Assembly (NCBI RefSeq): GCF_009733595.1
Contig: NZ_WOFH01000005.1
Coordinates: 589,448-653,447, forward strand
Direction: 5' to 3'
Source: Actinomadura litoris
GTDB taxonomy: Bacteria; Actinomycetota; Actinomycetes; Streptosporangiales; Streptosporangiaceae
DNA length: 64,000 bases
The notes beneath the pieces are model-generated. The model was not told the origin of the DNA. It saw only the letters and a program-made list of their open reading frames with translations, and ran no database searches. The translations under genes were made by a program, and so were the position numbers. Of the stretch, positions 31,447-39,775 are shown piece after piece (positions within the stretch are counted from its first letter, which is position 1; every line of letters begins with the position of its first letter).

Positions 31447-32493
31447 ATGGGGACCGTACCGACACACCGCGGGGCACCTCGCCCCCGGAGTCGGCATGCC
31501 CTGCCGGCCACCCTTACGCGGCTGGCCGTCGTCGCGGGGCTCGCGCTCGCGGGCTGGCTCCTGCTGTCGGCGCTGAACGGGAGCGCGCACGCGGCGCAGC
31601 GCGACGGAGAGAACGGGCTCGCGGGCGGGGACGGCCTGTCCGCGCTCCGCCACCTCGTGCCGGGTACCTCCGGTGCCGCCGCGCCCGCGCCCGAGCGGGA
31701 GCCCGCGCCGCGCCCCGCCGCCGAGCCCCGCCCCGCGCCGCGCCCGGCCGCCCTCTCGCGTCCGGAGCCGCGCCCCGCCTGGGTGGCGCGTCCAGAGCCG
31801 CGCCCCGCCGCGGTGTCGCGTCCCGCGCCGCGTCCGGCGGCGGAACCGCGGCACGGGCTCGCGCGGCCGGTGTCGGCCGTGGAACGTGACATGCGTGATC
31901 TCGGCGATGACCCGAGGGGCTACGCGGCGGCGCGGGGGCGCGACGTCCTCGCCGGCGAGGGGCGCGCCGTCCGGACCGTGCGGCACCTGGCCGAGGCGAC
32001 CGGCGTGCGGCTCCCGGCCGTCCACCCGGAAGGGGCCGTCGGCGGGCTCGTCCAGAACGTGTCCGAGACGCCCCCGGGCCTGTCCCCGGTCGAAGAGGTG
32101 GCGCCGCCCTCGCGGAAGCAGGCGCAGCCGCGTGACCTGCCCGGCGTGCCGGGCGCCGAGGGAGCGGCGACCGGCACCACGCGGCCCGGCGCCCCGCCGG
32201 CCGCCTCCCCGTCGACCCCGGACGCGGCGCACCCCGGCGGGCAGGACGCCGCCGGCGACCGCGGCCACCCCCACCGGCGGCACCACGCCCCCGGTATGCC
32301 GACGCCGACCCCGTCGGGGCAGGACGCCCCGCGCGGCGACGGGCTCTCCGGCGGGCACGGCTCCGGGCCGGTCGCCGACCTGCGGGCCGTCCGGTACCCG
32401 GCGGTTCCGCCCGCGCACGACCAAGGCGCGTTCCACCGCGCGGCGCTGGTCGACCTGACCGCCCCCGGCGGCCCCGCGGTCGTCCCCGACTAG
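31447..32493 (+). CDS. Secreted or membrane-tethered Pro/Ala-rich hypothetical protein
   Basis: 348 residues, GGGAG 8 nt before ATG. Basic N-terminus and one hydrophobic segment (LTRLAVVAGLALAGWLLLSALNGSAHA) form a signal peptide or anchor. Residues about 78-135 are an EPRPA/RPxPRPA-type repeat, at least seven short units, giving an extended wall-spanning rod; the rest is Pro/Gly/His-rich and disordered. No LPxTG or LAxTG sorting signal is seen. Its position 248 bp before a chaplin gene suggests a role in aerial hypha or spore surface. Confidence 0.7.
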   Translation: MGTVPTHRGAPRPRSRHALPATLTRLAVVAGLALAGWLLLSALNGSAHAAQRDGENGLAGGDGLSALRHLVPGTSGAAAPAPEREPAPRPAAEPRPAPRPAALSRPEPRPAWVARPEPRPAAVSRPAPRPAAEPRHGLARPVSAVERDMRDLGDDPRGYAAARGRDVLAGEGRAVRTVRHLAEATGVRLPAVHPEGAVGGLVQNVSETPPGLSPVEEVAPPSRKQAQPRDLPGVPGAEGAATGTTRPGAPPAASPSTPDAAHPGGQDAAGDRGHPHRRHHAPGMPTPTPSGQDAPRGDGLSGGHGSGPVADLRAVRYPAVPPAHDQGAFHRAALVDLTAPGGPAVVPD

Positions 32494-32740
32494 AGACGCC
32501 GGCTCGCCCCGGGGCGCCGCGCGCGGACGCGCGGAGACCCACGCGGACGTCGGCGGCGGGAACACCGCGCCCGTCCACGCCCGTCCACGCCCGGCCAGGC
32601 GAGCCGTCCTCCCCGCGAACCCTTTTCCCGAACCCGCAACGGCCGCTCTCACGCCGCTGCGCGCTGCGCTCACCGGACGGTGCCCGCGCAGCGACCTCCA
32701 CCACCGAATCACCGAGCAGTAGAACAGGAGCACCAACAGC

Positions 32741-34000
32741 ATGCGAATCTGGTCGAAGAACACCGGTCGCGCGGCCCTCGTGGCCGCGGCCTCGGTCGCC
32801 CTCGGGGCGGGGGGCCTCACGCCCGCCGCGTCCGCCGATCCGGGCGGCATGCACACGTCGGGGATGTTCAGCGTTCTCGGCGGCAACCAGGTCTACGCGC
32901 CGATCTCCGTCCCCGTCGAGGTGAGCGGCAACGCCATCGCCGTACTCGGCGTGGCGCAGGCCGGGTCGAAGGGCGGCGCCCACGTCAGCAACGCCCGCCA
33001 CGGCGGCGGCGGTGGCGGGGGCATGCAGACGTCCGGGATGTTCAGCATCCTCGGCGGCAACCAGATCTACGCGCCGATCTCCGTGCCGGTGGACGTGTGC
33101 GGCAACGCCGTCGCCGTGCTCGGCGTCGCCAAGGCGTGGTGCAAGGGCGGCGCGTCGGTCACCAACGACGGACACGGCCACCACCACAAGGCCGGCCGGC
33201 GCGCCGGGCGGACCGGGGCCGGGAACCGCGGCGCCCAGGCCGCAGGCCGCTCCGGCGCCGCCGGGACCGCGCGCGAGTGGAGCGGCGGCTGGGAGCACGG
33301 CGGCGGGCACGGGCACGGCATGCAGACGTCCGGGATGTTCAGCATCCTCGGCGGCAACCAGATCTACGCCCCGATCTCCGCGCCGATCAACGTGTGCGGC
33401 AACGCCGTCGCCGTGCTCGGCGTCGCCAAGGCGTGGTGCAAGGGCGGCGCCCACGTCACCAACAAGCGCTCCGGCGGCCCCGACATGAAGACCTCGGGCA
33501 TGTTCTCGATCGGCGGCGGCAACCAGGTGTACCTGCCGGTGTCCGTCCCGATCAACATCTGCGGCAACGCCATCGCCGTGCTCGGCGTCGCCCAGGCGTA
33601 CTGCGAGGGCGGGGCGACGGTGAACAACGGCGGCAAGGAGGAGCACCCGCCGAAGGTGTGGCCGAAGAAGCCGCACAAGCCGCACAAGCCCCGCAAGCCG
33701 CGCAAGCACCGTCCCGCGACCGTGCACCACAAGCTGCCGTCCACGGACCGGCTCCTGACCGACGGTTCCGCCAAGGACCGACCCGGCACGGACCGGCCGT
33801 CCGCCGACCGCCGCGCGACGCGGCGGCTCGCCGCGCCGCGTCCGGGGCCTCGCCCGGGGGCGCCGCGTCCGGCCGCCGAGCCGGGGCTGCCCGTTGTGCG
33901 CGACCTGACCGGCGGCACACCGCTCCCAGGCGACGGGCCCGTGCGGACGAGCCTCCAGAAGAAGGCTCCGGTGACCGTCGGCGCGCCGCTGCTCAGCTGA
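32741..34000 (+). CDS. Chaplin-family surface protein with four chaplin repeats
   Basis: 419 residues. Signal peptide 1-32 (LGAGGLTPAASA then DP). Four chaplin (DUF320) units at residues 37-84, 95-142, 194-241 and 249-296, each of the form MxTSGMFSxLGGNQxYxPxSxPxxxxGNAxAVLGVAxA. Units 2-4 have the two cysteines (VCGN and WCKGG or YCEGG) that form an intrachain disulfide; in unit 1 they are Ser and Gly. The C-terminus is a PHKPHKPRKP basic stretch plus a Pro/Arg tail, without a sorting signal. Chaplins are amyloid-forming hydrophobins that coat aerial hyphae; long Streptomyces chaplins have two repeats, so four is unusual. Confidence 0.92.
   Translation: MRIWSKNTGRAALVAAASVALGAGGLTPAASADPGGMHTSGMFSVLGGNQVYAPISVPVEVSGNAIAVLGVAQAGSKGGAHVSNARHGGGGGGGMQTSGMFSILGGNQIYAPISVPVDVCGNAVAVLGVAKAWCKGGASVTNDGHGHHHKAGRRAGRTGAGNRGAQAAGRSGAAGTAREWSGGWEHGGGHGHGMQTSGMFSILGGNQIYAPISAPINVCGNAVAVLGVAKAWCKGGAHVTNKRSGGPDMKTSGMFSIGGGNQVYLPVSVPINICGNAIAVLGVAQAYCEGGATVNNGGKEEHPPKVWPKKPHKPHKPRKPRKHRPATVHHKLPSTDRLLTDGSAKDRPGTDRPSADRRATRRLAAPRPGPRPGAPRPAAEPGLPVVRDLTGGTPLPGDGPVRTSLQKKAPVTVGAPLLS
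32849..33628 (+). repeat. Four chaplin-domain coding repeats
   Basis: Units at 32849-32992, 33023-33166, 33320-33463 and 33485-33628, 144 bp each. Units 2 and 3 are nearly identical in DNA (both read ATGCAGACGTCCGGGATGTT at their start), suggesting recent duplication or gene conversion. Confidence 0.9.
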
Positions 34001-34074
34001 GCCGTCCACGATGAGCCGGCCCGCCCGGCCGCTAGCGGGGACGGGCGAAGGCCCAAGAACAGAAGGGCCGGCGA

Positions 34075-34104
34075 ACAGGGGGCGGCAGACGTGCCGCCCC
34101 CTTT
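34075..34104 (+). terminator. Terminator after the chaplin gene
   Basis: A perfect 10-bp stem GGGGGCGGCA/TGCCGCCCCC with a 4-nt loop followed by TTT. Confidence 0.88.
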
Positions 34105-34153
34105 CCGTGCCGTCCCTGCCGGTATCGGCCTTTTGCGGCGACGGAGGTAAATG

Positions 34154-34702
34154 ATGCTCTACCGAAAATCACTGGCGGTGGCGGCGCTCGCCCTCGGGTT
34201 TCTCGTGCCGGGGCCCGCCCTGCCCGCGCACGCCTCGCCGCCCAGCCGGGCGCAGGCGAAGCCGCGACACGGTGCCGTCATCGCGAGGATCGGCATCCGG
34301 CGGATCCATCTGAAAGGACGCGTGCTGCACGGCATCGAGGCGAGGGTGCTCCAGAAAGGCGTCGGCCACTATCCGGGGACGGCCTATCCCGGACGCGAGG
34401 GCAACACCGTTCTCCTCGGCCACCGGACGACCTATCTCCATCCGTTCGGACGGATCAACGAACTGCGGCGCGGGGACCCGATCGTCCTCAGGGCGGGCCG
34501 CACGTCCTATGTCTACACGGTGCGGAGCAAGCACATCATCAGGCCCGCGGACCGGCGGGCCCTGGAGGCGGTGCCGTTCAAGCGGAACAGTGTCGCGGAC
34601 GGGAAATACGTCACGCTGATCTCGTGCCATCCGAAGGGGTCGAACCGGCGGCGCTACGTGGTCGTCGGGAGGTTCGACCACGCGTCCGTGCGGCCTCGCT
34701 GA
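34154..34702 (+). CDS. Class E-type sortase
   Basis: 182 residues from ATG 34154, preferred to ATG 34151 because GGAGG (34143-34147) is then 6 nt away. Signal peptide (KSLAVAALALGFLVPGPALPAHA) and sortase barrel: IGIRRIHLKGRVLHGIEARVL, catalytic His in NTVLLGHRTTY, catalytic Cys in VTLISCHPKGS and Arg in NRRRYVVVGRF. Class E sortases attach LAxTG proteins, including long chaplins, to peptidoglycan. It follows a chaplin gene, but neither adjacent surface protein shows a sorting motif, so its substrates are elsewhere. Confidence 0.9.
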   Translation: MLYRKSLAVAALALGFLVPGPALPAHASPPSRAQAKPRHGAVIARIGIRRIHLKGRVLHGIEARVLQKGVGHYPGTAYPGREGNTVLLGHRTTYLHPFGRINELRRGDPIVLRAGRTSYVYTVRSKHIIRPADRRALEAVPFKRNSVADGKYVTLISCHPKGSNRRRYVVVGRFDHASVRPR

Positions 34703-34711
34703 GGCGGGGGG

Positions 34712-35125
34712 CTACGGGTGGGCCATCGCGGCGGGGTGGCAGTCCACCATCAGCTCGATGTTGCGGGTGTGGGTCAGCGCGGCCTCGCCGTCGCGTTCGA
34801 CGGCGGCGGCCAGGACGGATCCGACCGCGCCGGTCAGCAGCCCGCGGATCTCCTCGGGCCGCAGGTCGGCGGGCTCCCAGGAGCGCAGCGTGGCGTCGCC
34901 CGCGAGCGTGACGTGGCGGACGCCCGCCAGCAGCAGCGCCAACTCGCCGCGCCGGGAGAGCCCGGCGGCCCCGCCGGGCCCCGCCTCGCTGATCACCGCG
35001 CCGAGCCGCCGCGCCACGCCGTGCAGCGCGAGCAGGGCGGGCCGCTCGTGCGGGCCGGGCCGGAAGATCGGCGGGCGGCCGTCCTCCCGCCACCTGCCGT
35101 AGGCCCCGAAGAAATGGCTGTCCAT
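34712..35125 (-). CDS. Hypothetical protein
   Basis: 137 residues, soluble, no recognised family. Begins MDSHFFGAYGRWREDGRPPIF and has a helix-rich middle (PALLALHGVARRLGAVI) and an end LTHTRNIELMVDCHPAAMAHP. There is no ribosome-binding site; a TAGTGT box ends 6 nt before the ATG, consistent with a leaderless mRNA. It converges on the sortase gene with a 9-bp gap. Confidence 0.65.
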   Translation of the reverse strand: MDSHFFGAYGRWREDGRPPIFRPGPHERPALLALHGVARRLGAVISEAGPGGAAGLSRRGELALLLAGVRHVTLAGDATLRSWEPADLRPEEIRGLLTGAVGSVLAAAVERDGEAALTHTRNIELMVDCHPAAMAHP

Positions 35126-35412
35126 GACACGACACTAGAGTCGCAGGGCGCCGGGCCTGTAGCGGGACGCACCGCCATTCGACTCCTTTTGACTTTTGGG
35201 AGCGGCGCATTGTCCGGGCGTTGCCGTGCGGGGGGCCGGGTAAAGAACGTGAAGGCGCGGCAATAACTCGGTAGATCGTCCCTTGCGGTCGGGCGATGGG
35301 GTTTACCGCCGGGCTGTTCGGAAAAGCAGCAAGTAATCCGGCAACTCGGGAGTAACAGAACCACGCGGTACGGTCCGGGCCACGCCGGATCACGAGAGCA
35401 GAGGTGTTCAAC

Positions 35413-36420
35413 GTGCAGACGCAGACACAGGTGCGGGAACTGATGGGAATGAGCGTGACCGACGCCCACGGCACCAAGGTCGGCACGATCAAGCAGGTGT
35501 ACCTCAACGACGACTCCGGCGCGCCCGAGTGGGTGACCGTGCACACCGGGTGGTTCGGGATGCGGGAGAGCTTCGTCCCGCTGTCCGGGGCGAACAAGGC
35601 CAAGGACATGCTCCAGGTCCCCTACGACAAGGAGACCATCAAGGGCGCTCCGAACGTGGACGCGGACGAGCATCTGTCGCACGCGCAGATCGTCGACCTC
35701 TACCGGCACTACGGCGTACGTCCCCCGAGCGGCCGCCGCTCGTCCGGCGACGCGGGCACGCGTCCCGACGAGGGATCGGGCGAGCGCGCCATGCCGGGCG
35801 GCGAAGGCCAGGGCATGGGCAGGAGCGGCACGACGGGCGCCGCGGGTCCCGTGGCGGGGGCCGCCGGGACCGCCGGGACCGCCGGTGCGGCGGGCGCCGC
35901 CGGTATGGCCGTGCACGCCGAGCGCCAGGGCAAGCGCGGGAAGGACCTGCCGCCGCAGTCGGCGCGCGAGGGCGCCGAGGCGCCGATGACCGAGATCACC
36001 CGGTGCGAGGAGCAGATGCGCATCGGCACCGAGCGCCACGAGAGCGGGCGCGTCCACGTCCGCAAGTGGGTCGAGACGGAGATGGTCGAGCGCACGATCC
36101 CGGTCTCGCACGAGGACATCAAGATCGACCGCGAGCCGATCACCGGTGGCCGCCCGGACATGAAGGCGACGCTCGGCGAGGACGACCGCGTCATCGTCCT
36201 GTACGAGGAGCGCCCGGTCGTGACGAAGGAGACCGTGCCCGTCGAGCGGGTGCGCATCCACACCGAGCAGGTGCAGGACGAGCAGACCGTGCGCGGCGAG
36301 CTGCGCCGGGAGCGCATCGAGGTCACCCGCGAGGACGGGGCGGGGAGCGAGCGGGGCTCCTCCGGCATGGGCGGCTCGTCCGGCCAGAGCGCCGAGCGGG
36401 GACCGCGCACCAGCCGCTGA
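35413..36420 (+). CDS. PRC-barrel and DUF2382 stress protein
   Basis: 335 residues from GTG 35413 (AGAGG 8 nt upstream); GTG 35404 is an alternative. An N-terminal PRC barrel (residues about 5-80: LMGMSVTDAHGTKVGTIKQVYLNDDSGAPEWVTVHTG) is joined by a Gly/Ala-rich linker to the C-terminal DUF2382 domain: EMTRCEEQMRIGTE..., VHVRKWVETEMVERTIPVSHEDIKIDREPI, VVTKETVPVERVRI. This family is induced by osmotic or desiccation stress in bacteria; its molecular role is unknown. Confidence 0.9.
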   Translation: MQTQTQVRELMGMSVTDAHGTKVGTIKQVYLNDDSGAPEWVTVHTGWFGMRESFVPLSGANKAKDMLQVPYDKETIKGAPNVDADEHLSHAQIVDLYRHYGVRPPSGRRSSGDAGTRPDEGSGERAMPGGEGQGMGRSGTTGAAGPVAGAAGTAGTAGAAGAAGMAVHAERQGKRGKDLPPQSAREGAEAPMTEITRCEEQMRIGTERHESGRVHVRKWVETEMVERTIPVSHEDIKIDREPITGGRPDMKATLGEDDRVIVLYEERPVVTKETVPVERVRIHTEQVQDEQTVRGELRRERIEVTREDGAGSERGSSGMGGSSGQSAERGPRTSR

Positions 36421-36946
36421 CCCCGAGGCCCCGGCCGCGCCCCGCCGCGCCCGGCCGGGTGGCCCGCCCCGCCGCCCGGTTGGGTCTGGCCGGATGTGGA
36501 CGCGCGCGGTGGCCGTTGGACGGATGTGACGGGTGGGGCTCGTGGGAGACCGCCCCCGTTCGCGCCGGTAAAGGCGGGCGCGGGTGGGACTTCCGAACCG
36601 GGCCGTGGTCGACGGTTCGCCCGCCCTTTAGCGGGACGCCCAGAGACCATTAGTTCGGTTTCTTGACAGATAGGGGATAAAGGGGGAAGTTTCACTCGAC
36701 GCCGAGCCCGCGCGAGGGGTCGTGGCCTCCCCGCCACGGTTCCGCCGCAGGCGCGTGGCCCGCTCGGCGGTGGCCCCGAGGCCCCCCGCCGACCGCTCCC
36801 CCTAGGGCCGGCCGCTCGCTGGGGCGAGCGGCCGGCCGCCCCTGTTCCGCCCGGTCGAGGGGCTCCGGAAATGGCGGATCCGGCCTCTGAATTCGCGGTC
36901 GCCGCGGGCACGCGGCGGGTTCGGCGCCGCGGGTAGAGTCGCCTCC
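36421..36946. other. Intergenic region with hairpin
   Basis: 526 bp without a supported gene. It holds a long hairpin at 36806-36837 and an AT-richer patch near 36650-36690 (TTCTTGACAGATAGGGGATAA) that could include a promoter. Confidence 0.5.
36806..36837. terminator. GC-rich perfect hairpin
   Basis: A 13-bp perfect stem GGCCGGCCGCTCG/CGAGCGGCCGGCC around a 6-nt loop; no T-run. Likely terminator or attenuator, 386 bp after the DUF2382 gene. Confidence 0.55.
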
Positions 36947-37363
36947 ATGACCGAGCAGGTGAGGGTGGACGTGTGGCTGTGGTCGGTGCGGCTGCTGAAA
37001 ACCCGTTCGGTGGCGAGCAACGCGTGCCGCGCGGGGCATGTCCGGGTGAACGACGAACGCGCCAAGCCCGCCACTCCCGTCCGCCAGGGGGACGAAATTC
37101 GCCTGCGCCATGACGGGCGGGAGCGCATCGTCATCGTCGAGCGGATCGTCCGCAAACGCGTCGGCGCTCCGATCGCGCAGGAATGCCTCATCGACAAGAG
37201 CCCGCCGCCACCGCCGCGCGAGGCGCTCATTCCGATCGGCCGCCGCGAGCGCGGCGCCGGACGTCCCACCAAACGCGACCGGCGCGAACTCGACCGGCTC
37301 CGCGCGCTCAACCAGAGCCGCGCCGCCCATGACCTCGACGTGGAACTCGGCGAACGCGAATGA
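36947..37363 (+). CDS. S4-domain RNA-binding protein (Hsp15-like)
   Basis: 138 residues. The S4 domain occupies about residues 4-70: VRVDVWLWSVRLLKTRSVASNACRAGHVRVNDERAKPATPVRQGDEIRLR. The C-terminus is basic (RRERGAGRPTKRDRRELDRLR). E. coli Hsp15 binds stalled 50S-nascent-chain complexes; actinomycete relatives probably act on ribosomes too. Confidence 0.9.
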   Translation: MTEQVRVDVWLWSVRLLKTRSVASNACRAGHVRVNDERAKPATPVRQGDEIRLRHDGRERIVIVERIVRKRVGAPIAQECLIDKSPPPPPREALIPIGRRERGAGRPTKRDRRELDRLRALNQSRAAHDLDVELGERE

Positions 37364-37382
37364 CCCCGGCGCGGGCGGGTTC

Positions 37383-38027
37383 TCAGCCCGGCCGGTGCTC
37401 CGGCTTGCGGGCGAGGACACGGCCGTGCTGGAACCTTTCGGATTCCTCCGGCTCGCGGAAGGTATAGGCGTCCACGACCAGTCCGGCCTCGTTCAGGAGC
37501 CGGCCGACGAGCGGGATCGGCCAGCGGTGGGCGAGCGTCACCCTGTGGTCGAAGGGAATGGGCTCGCCGACGCCGTCCGCGCCCGCCGGGGCCTCGAAGA
37601 AGCCGATCAGGAGGCGCCCGCCGGGAGCCAGCAGCCGGTGGAATTCGGCGAGTATCCCGGGCCACCGCTCGGGCGCGGCGTGAATGGTCGAGTACCACGC
37701 GAGAATGCCGCCGAGCGTCCCGTCCGCGAGGTCCAGGTCGGTCATCGAGCCCTGCTCGAAACGCAGGTCCGGATGCGCCGCGCGGGCGATCGCGATCATC
37801 TCCGCCGACAGGTCGACGCCGAAGGCCGTCCGGCCGAGCGAGGCCAGGTAGGCGGTCATGTGGCCGGGGCCGCAGCCGAGGTCGGCGACGGGATCGCCGG
37901 CGAGTTCGGCGAACGCGGCGATGAGCGCGCGGTCCAGCGCCGGCGTGACGTCGATGTCGGCGAACATCTCCGCGTAGAGGGCGGCGACGGAGTCGTAGGC
38001 GGCGCGCGTGGTGTCGAGTTCGGTCAC
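37383..38027 (-). CDS. SAM-dependent methyltransferase (class I)
   Basis: 214 residues from GTG 38027. SAM motif VADLGCGPGHMTAYLASLG, acidic loop VDLSAEM, motif GILAWYSTIHAAP, and post-motif FHRLLAPGGRLLIGFFEA. Substrate unknown. A TATCGT box ends 8 nt before the GTG and there is no ribosome-binding site, so leaderless expression is likely. Confidence 0.88.
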   Translation of the reverse strand: MTELDTTRAAYDSVAALYAEMFADIDVTPALDRALIAAFAELAGDPVADLGCGPGHMTAYLASLGRTAFGVDLSAEMIAIARAAHPDLRFEQGSMTDLDLADGTLGGILAWYSTIHAAPERWPGILAEFHRLLAPGGRLLIGFFEAPAGADGVGEPIPFDHRVTLAHRWPIPLVGRLLNEAGLVVDAYTFREPEESERFQHGRVLARKPEHRPG

Positions 38028-38117
38028 GGCCGCCGACGATAGCGGCTGGACACCCCCGGCCGGGATCTGCCACCATGACGCCATGATCGTTGGAAGGGAC
38101 CGCGGCACCGTCGTCCG

Positions 38118-39200
38118 GTGACCGTGACAGCGCGGCGGGAAGCCGCGAAGATCCGTGCGGAATGGCTGGACGCGGCGTTGTCCGCGGAGCCCACCGACCG
38201 CCCCACCGCCGAAGCCGCCATTTCCCGGCTTTACCGCCTGATCGGCCTTCCGCCGCCGCGTTTCCACTGGGCGGCCTCGCCCGTGACGGCGATGGAGACC
38301 GTCCCGCCCGGTATGCGCTCGCGTGCCGCGCCACGCTTCCGCGACGTGGACGAATGGCCGATCGCGCGCATGCTCCGCACCGCGCAGGCCGAACTCACCG
38401 TGGACCTGAATTCGCGGCTCCCCTGGACCCCCGAGGCGGCGGAGACGCTGGCCCGCCTGGAGGTGCGTTTCCCGATCGCGGGATCGGTGCGGGCTTCGCT
38501 GGGAACCGCGCTGCTGACGGCGCAGAGCCCGTCCGCGTTCACCAGGAGTGCCTGGAACTCCGTGCTGAACCCGGAGTGGACGGCCTACTACGACGCCCTG
38601 CGCAGAATGTCTGGAAACAGATTCACCGCCGATCAGGGCGCACGTCTCGATCTGTGGGCGGACGTGCTCCGCTCATGCGGCCCGTGGTGGCCGCACGAGA
38701 ATTTCTGCATCGCCTCCGAAAGGCCCGTCGCCCTCCACACGGAGGTGTCGGGTGAGAACGGCGAGAGGCGTCCGCATCGCGCGGACGGGCCGGCGCTGCG
38801 TTACGCCGACGGATGGGAGATGCACTTCTGGCACGGGACGCCCGTCCCCGCCTGGGTGGTGGACGAGCCGAGCGTCCAGCGGATCGAGCGGGAGCCGAAC
38901 GTCGAGATCCGGCGCTGCGCGATCGAGAACCTCGGCTGGGCGTCCTACATCGACCAGGCCGGGCTGAGGCTGGTCGCCTCCGCCGCCGACCCGGGCAATC
39001 CGGGTTCGGAACTGCGCCTCTACGACCTGCGGCGGGAGACCCGGGTGCTCCTCGCCGTCAACGGGTCCGTCGAACGGGACGGGCGCCGCCGCCGGTACGG
39101 GCTGACCGTGCCCGGCTCCCTCGACGATCCGATCGCGGCCGCCGCCTGGACCTACGGGCTGTCGGCCGCCGAGTACTCCCTGCTCGCCCGCCGAACCTGA
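38118..39200 (+). CDS. DUF6745-like protein
   Basis: 360 residues. Features: an N-terminal helical region (RAEWLDAALSAEPTDRPTAEAAISRLYRLIGLPPPRFHWAASP), a central LYRGQ-free helical part, and a C-terminal beta-rich part with HRADGPALRYADGWEMHFWHGTPVPAWVVD and NVEIRRCAIENLGW, the pattern I associate with DUF6745. Function unknown. The next gene follows after 9 bp and is probably its partner. Confidence 0.7.
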   Translation: MTVTARREAAKIRAEWLDAALSAEPTDRPTAEAAISRLYRLIGLPPPRFHWAASPVTAMETVPPGMRSRAAPRFRDVDEWPIARMLRTAQAELTVDLNSRLPWTPEAAETLARLEVRFPIAGSVRASLGTALLTAQSPSAFTRSAWNSVLNPEWTAYYDALRRMSGNRFTADQGARLDLWADVLRSCGPWWPHENFCIASERPVALHTEVSGENGERRPHRADGPALRYADGWEMHFWHGTPVPAWVVDEPSVQRIEREPNVEIRRCAIENLGWASYIDQAGLRLVASAADPGNPGSELRLYDLRRETRVLLAVNGSVERDGRRRRYGLTVPGSLDDPIAAAAWTYGLSAAEYSLLARRT

Positions 39201-39209
39201 GGTGATGAC

Positions 39210-39665
39210 ATGACCGTGACCATGACCGAGGCCGAGACCCTCGCGTCCCTGCTGACCAAGACCGACCTCGCCGCGCTCGACCATCTGGAGCGCTCGGCGG
39301 TCATCCCCGTGGTGGCCGGGCTCCAGGCCCAGGGCGACCTGATCGTCGTCCCGCTCCCCATGATCGCGGACTCGGTGCGGGTGCGCCGGGACGCCGGGTG
39401 GCGGGAGGTGCCGGCCACGGGCGTCGAACTGCTCCGGAGCGCGGCGGGCGGCAACCCGCACACGCTGGTGGCCGAGCCCGACACCTGCTGGTGGACGGCC
39501 GGGGTGTCCGACTCCGTCGGGCTGGCGCTCGGGGTCTTCGAGACCTCGGGCGTCGCCTACCTGATGCACCCCGAGCACGGTGCGAGCGGGTGCGCGCCCG
39601 GGAGCTACGCCGTCCGCCGCCAGCGCGAGCGCGACGGCGGCCGGATGCGCGTGGTCGCCGACTGA
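39210..39665 (+). CDS. Hypothetical protein paired with the DUF6745 gene
   Basis: 151 residues; GAGG lies 7 nt before ATG. Contains LASLLTKTDLAALDHLERSAVIPVVAGLQAQGDLIVVPLP, a GNPHTLVAEPDTCWWTA motif and GVAYLMHPEHGASGCAPGSYAVRRQRE. Such proteins recur next to DUF6745 genes and may act with them; no function assigned. Confidence 0.72.
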   Translation: MTVTMTEAETLASLLTKTDLAALDHLERSAVIPVVAGLQAQGDLIVVPLPMIADSVRVRRDAGWREVPATGVELLRSAAGGNPHTLVAEPDTCWWTAGVSDSVGLALGVFETSGVAYLMHPEHGASGCAPGSYAVRRQRERDGGRMRVVAD

Positions 39666-39775
39666 GCGATGAGCGCGCTGGAGCCGGGATTTGCCCTCTA
39701 TGGGGCTTGTCATCGGAAGCGCGGTGGTAGGTAAGGGGCGTCGTGGTCCGTCAGCGCGACCGAGAGGCAGCGACC

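Noticed and set aside
31700..31860. Short repeated units that might suggest a CRISPR-like or tandem-repeat array
   Set aside because: They are in-frame codons for EPRPA-type protein repeats within the Pro-rich gene, without spacers.
36658..36678. GTTTC...GGGGAT, similar to a SigB-type stress promoter
   Set aside because: The spacing is shorter than usual and no gene starts at a suitable distance downstream.
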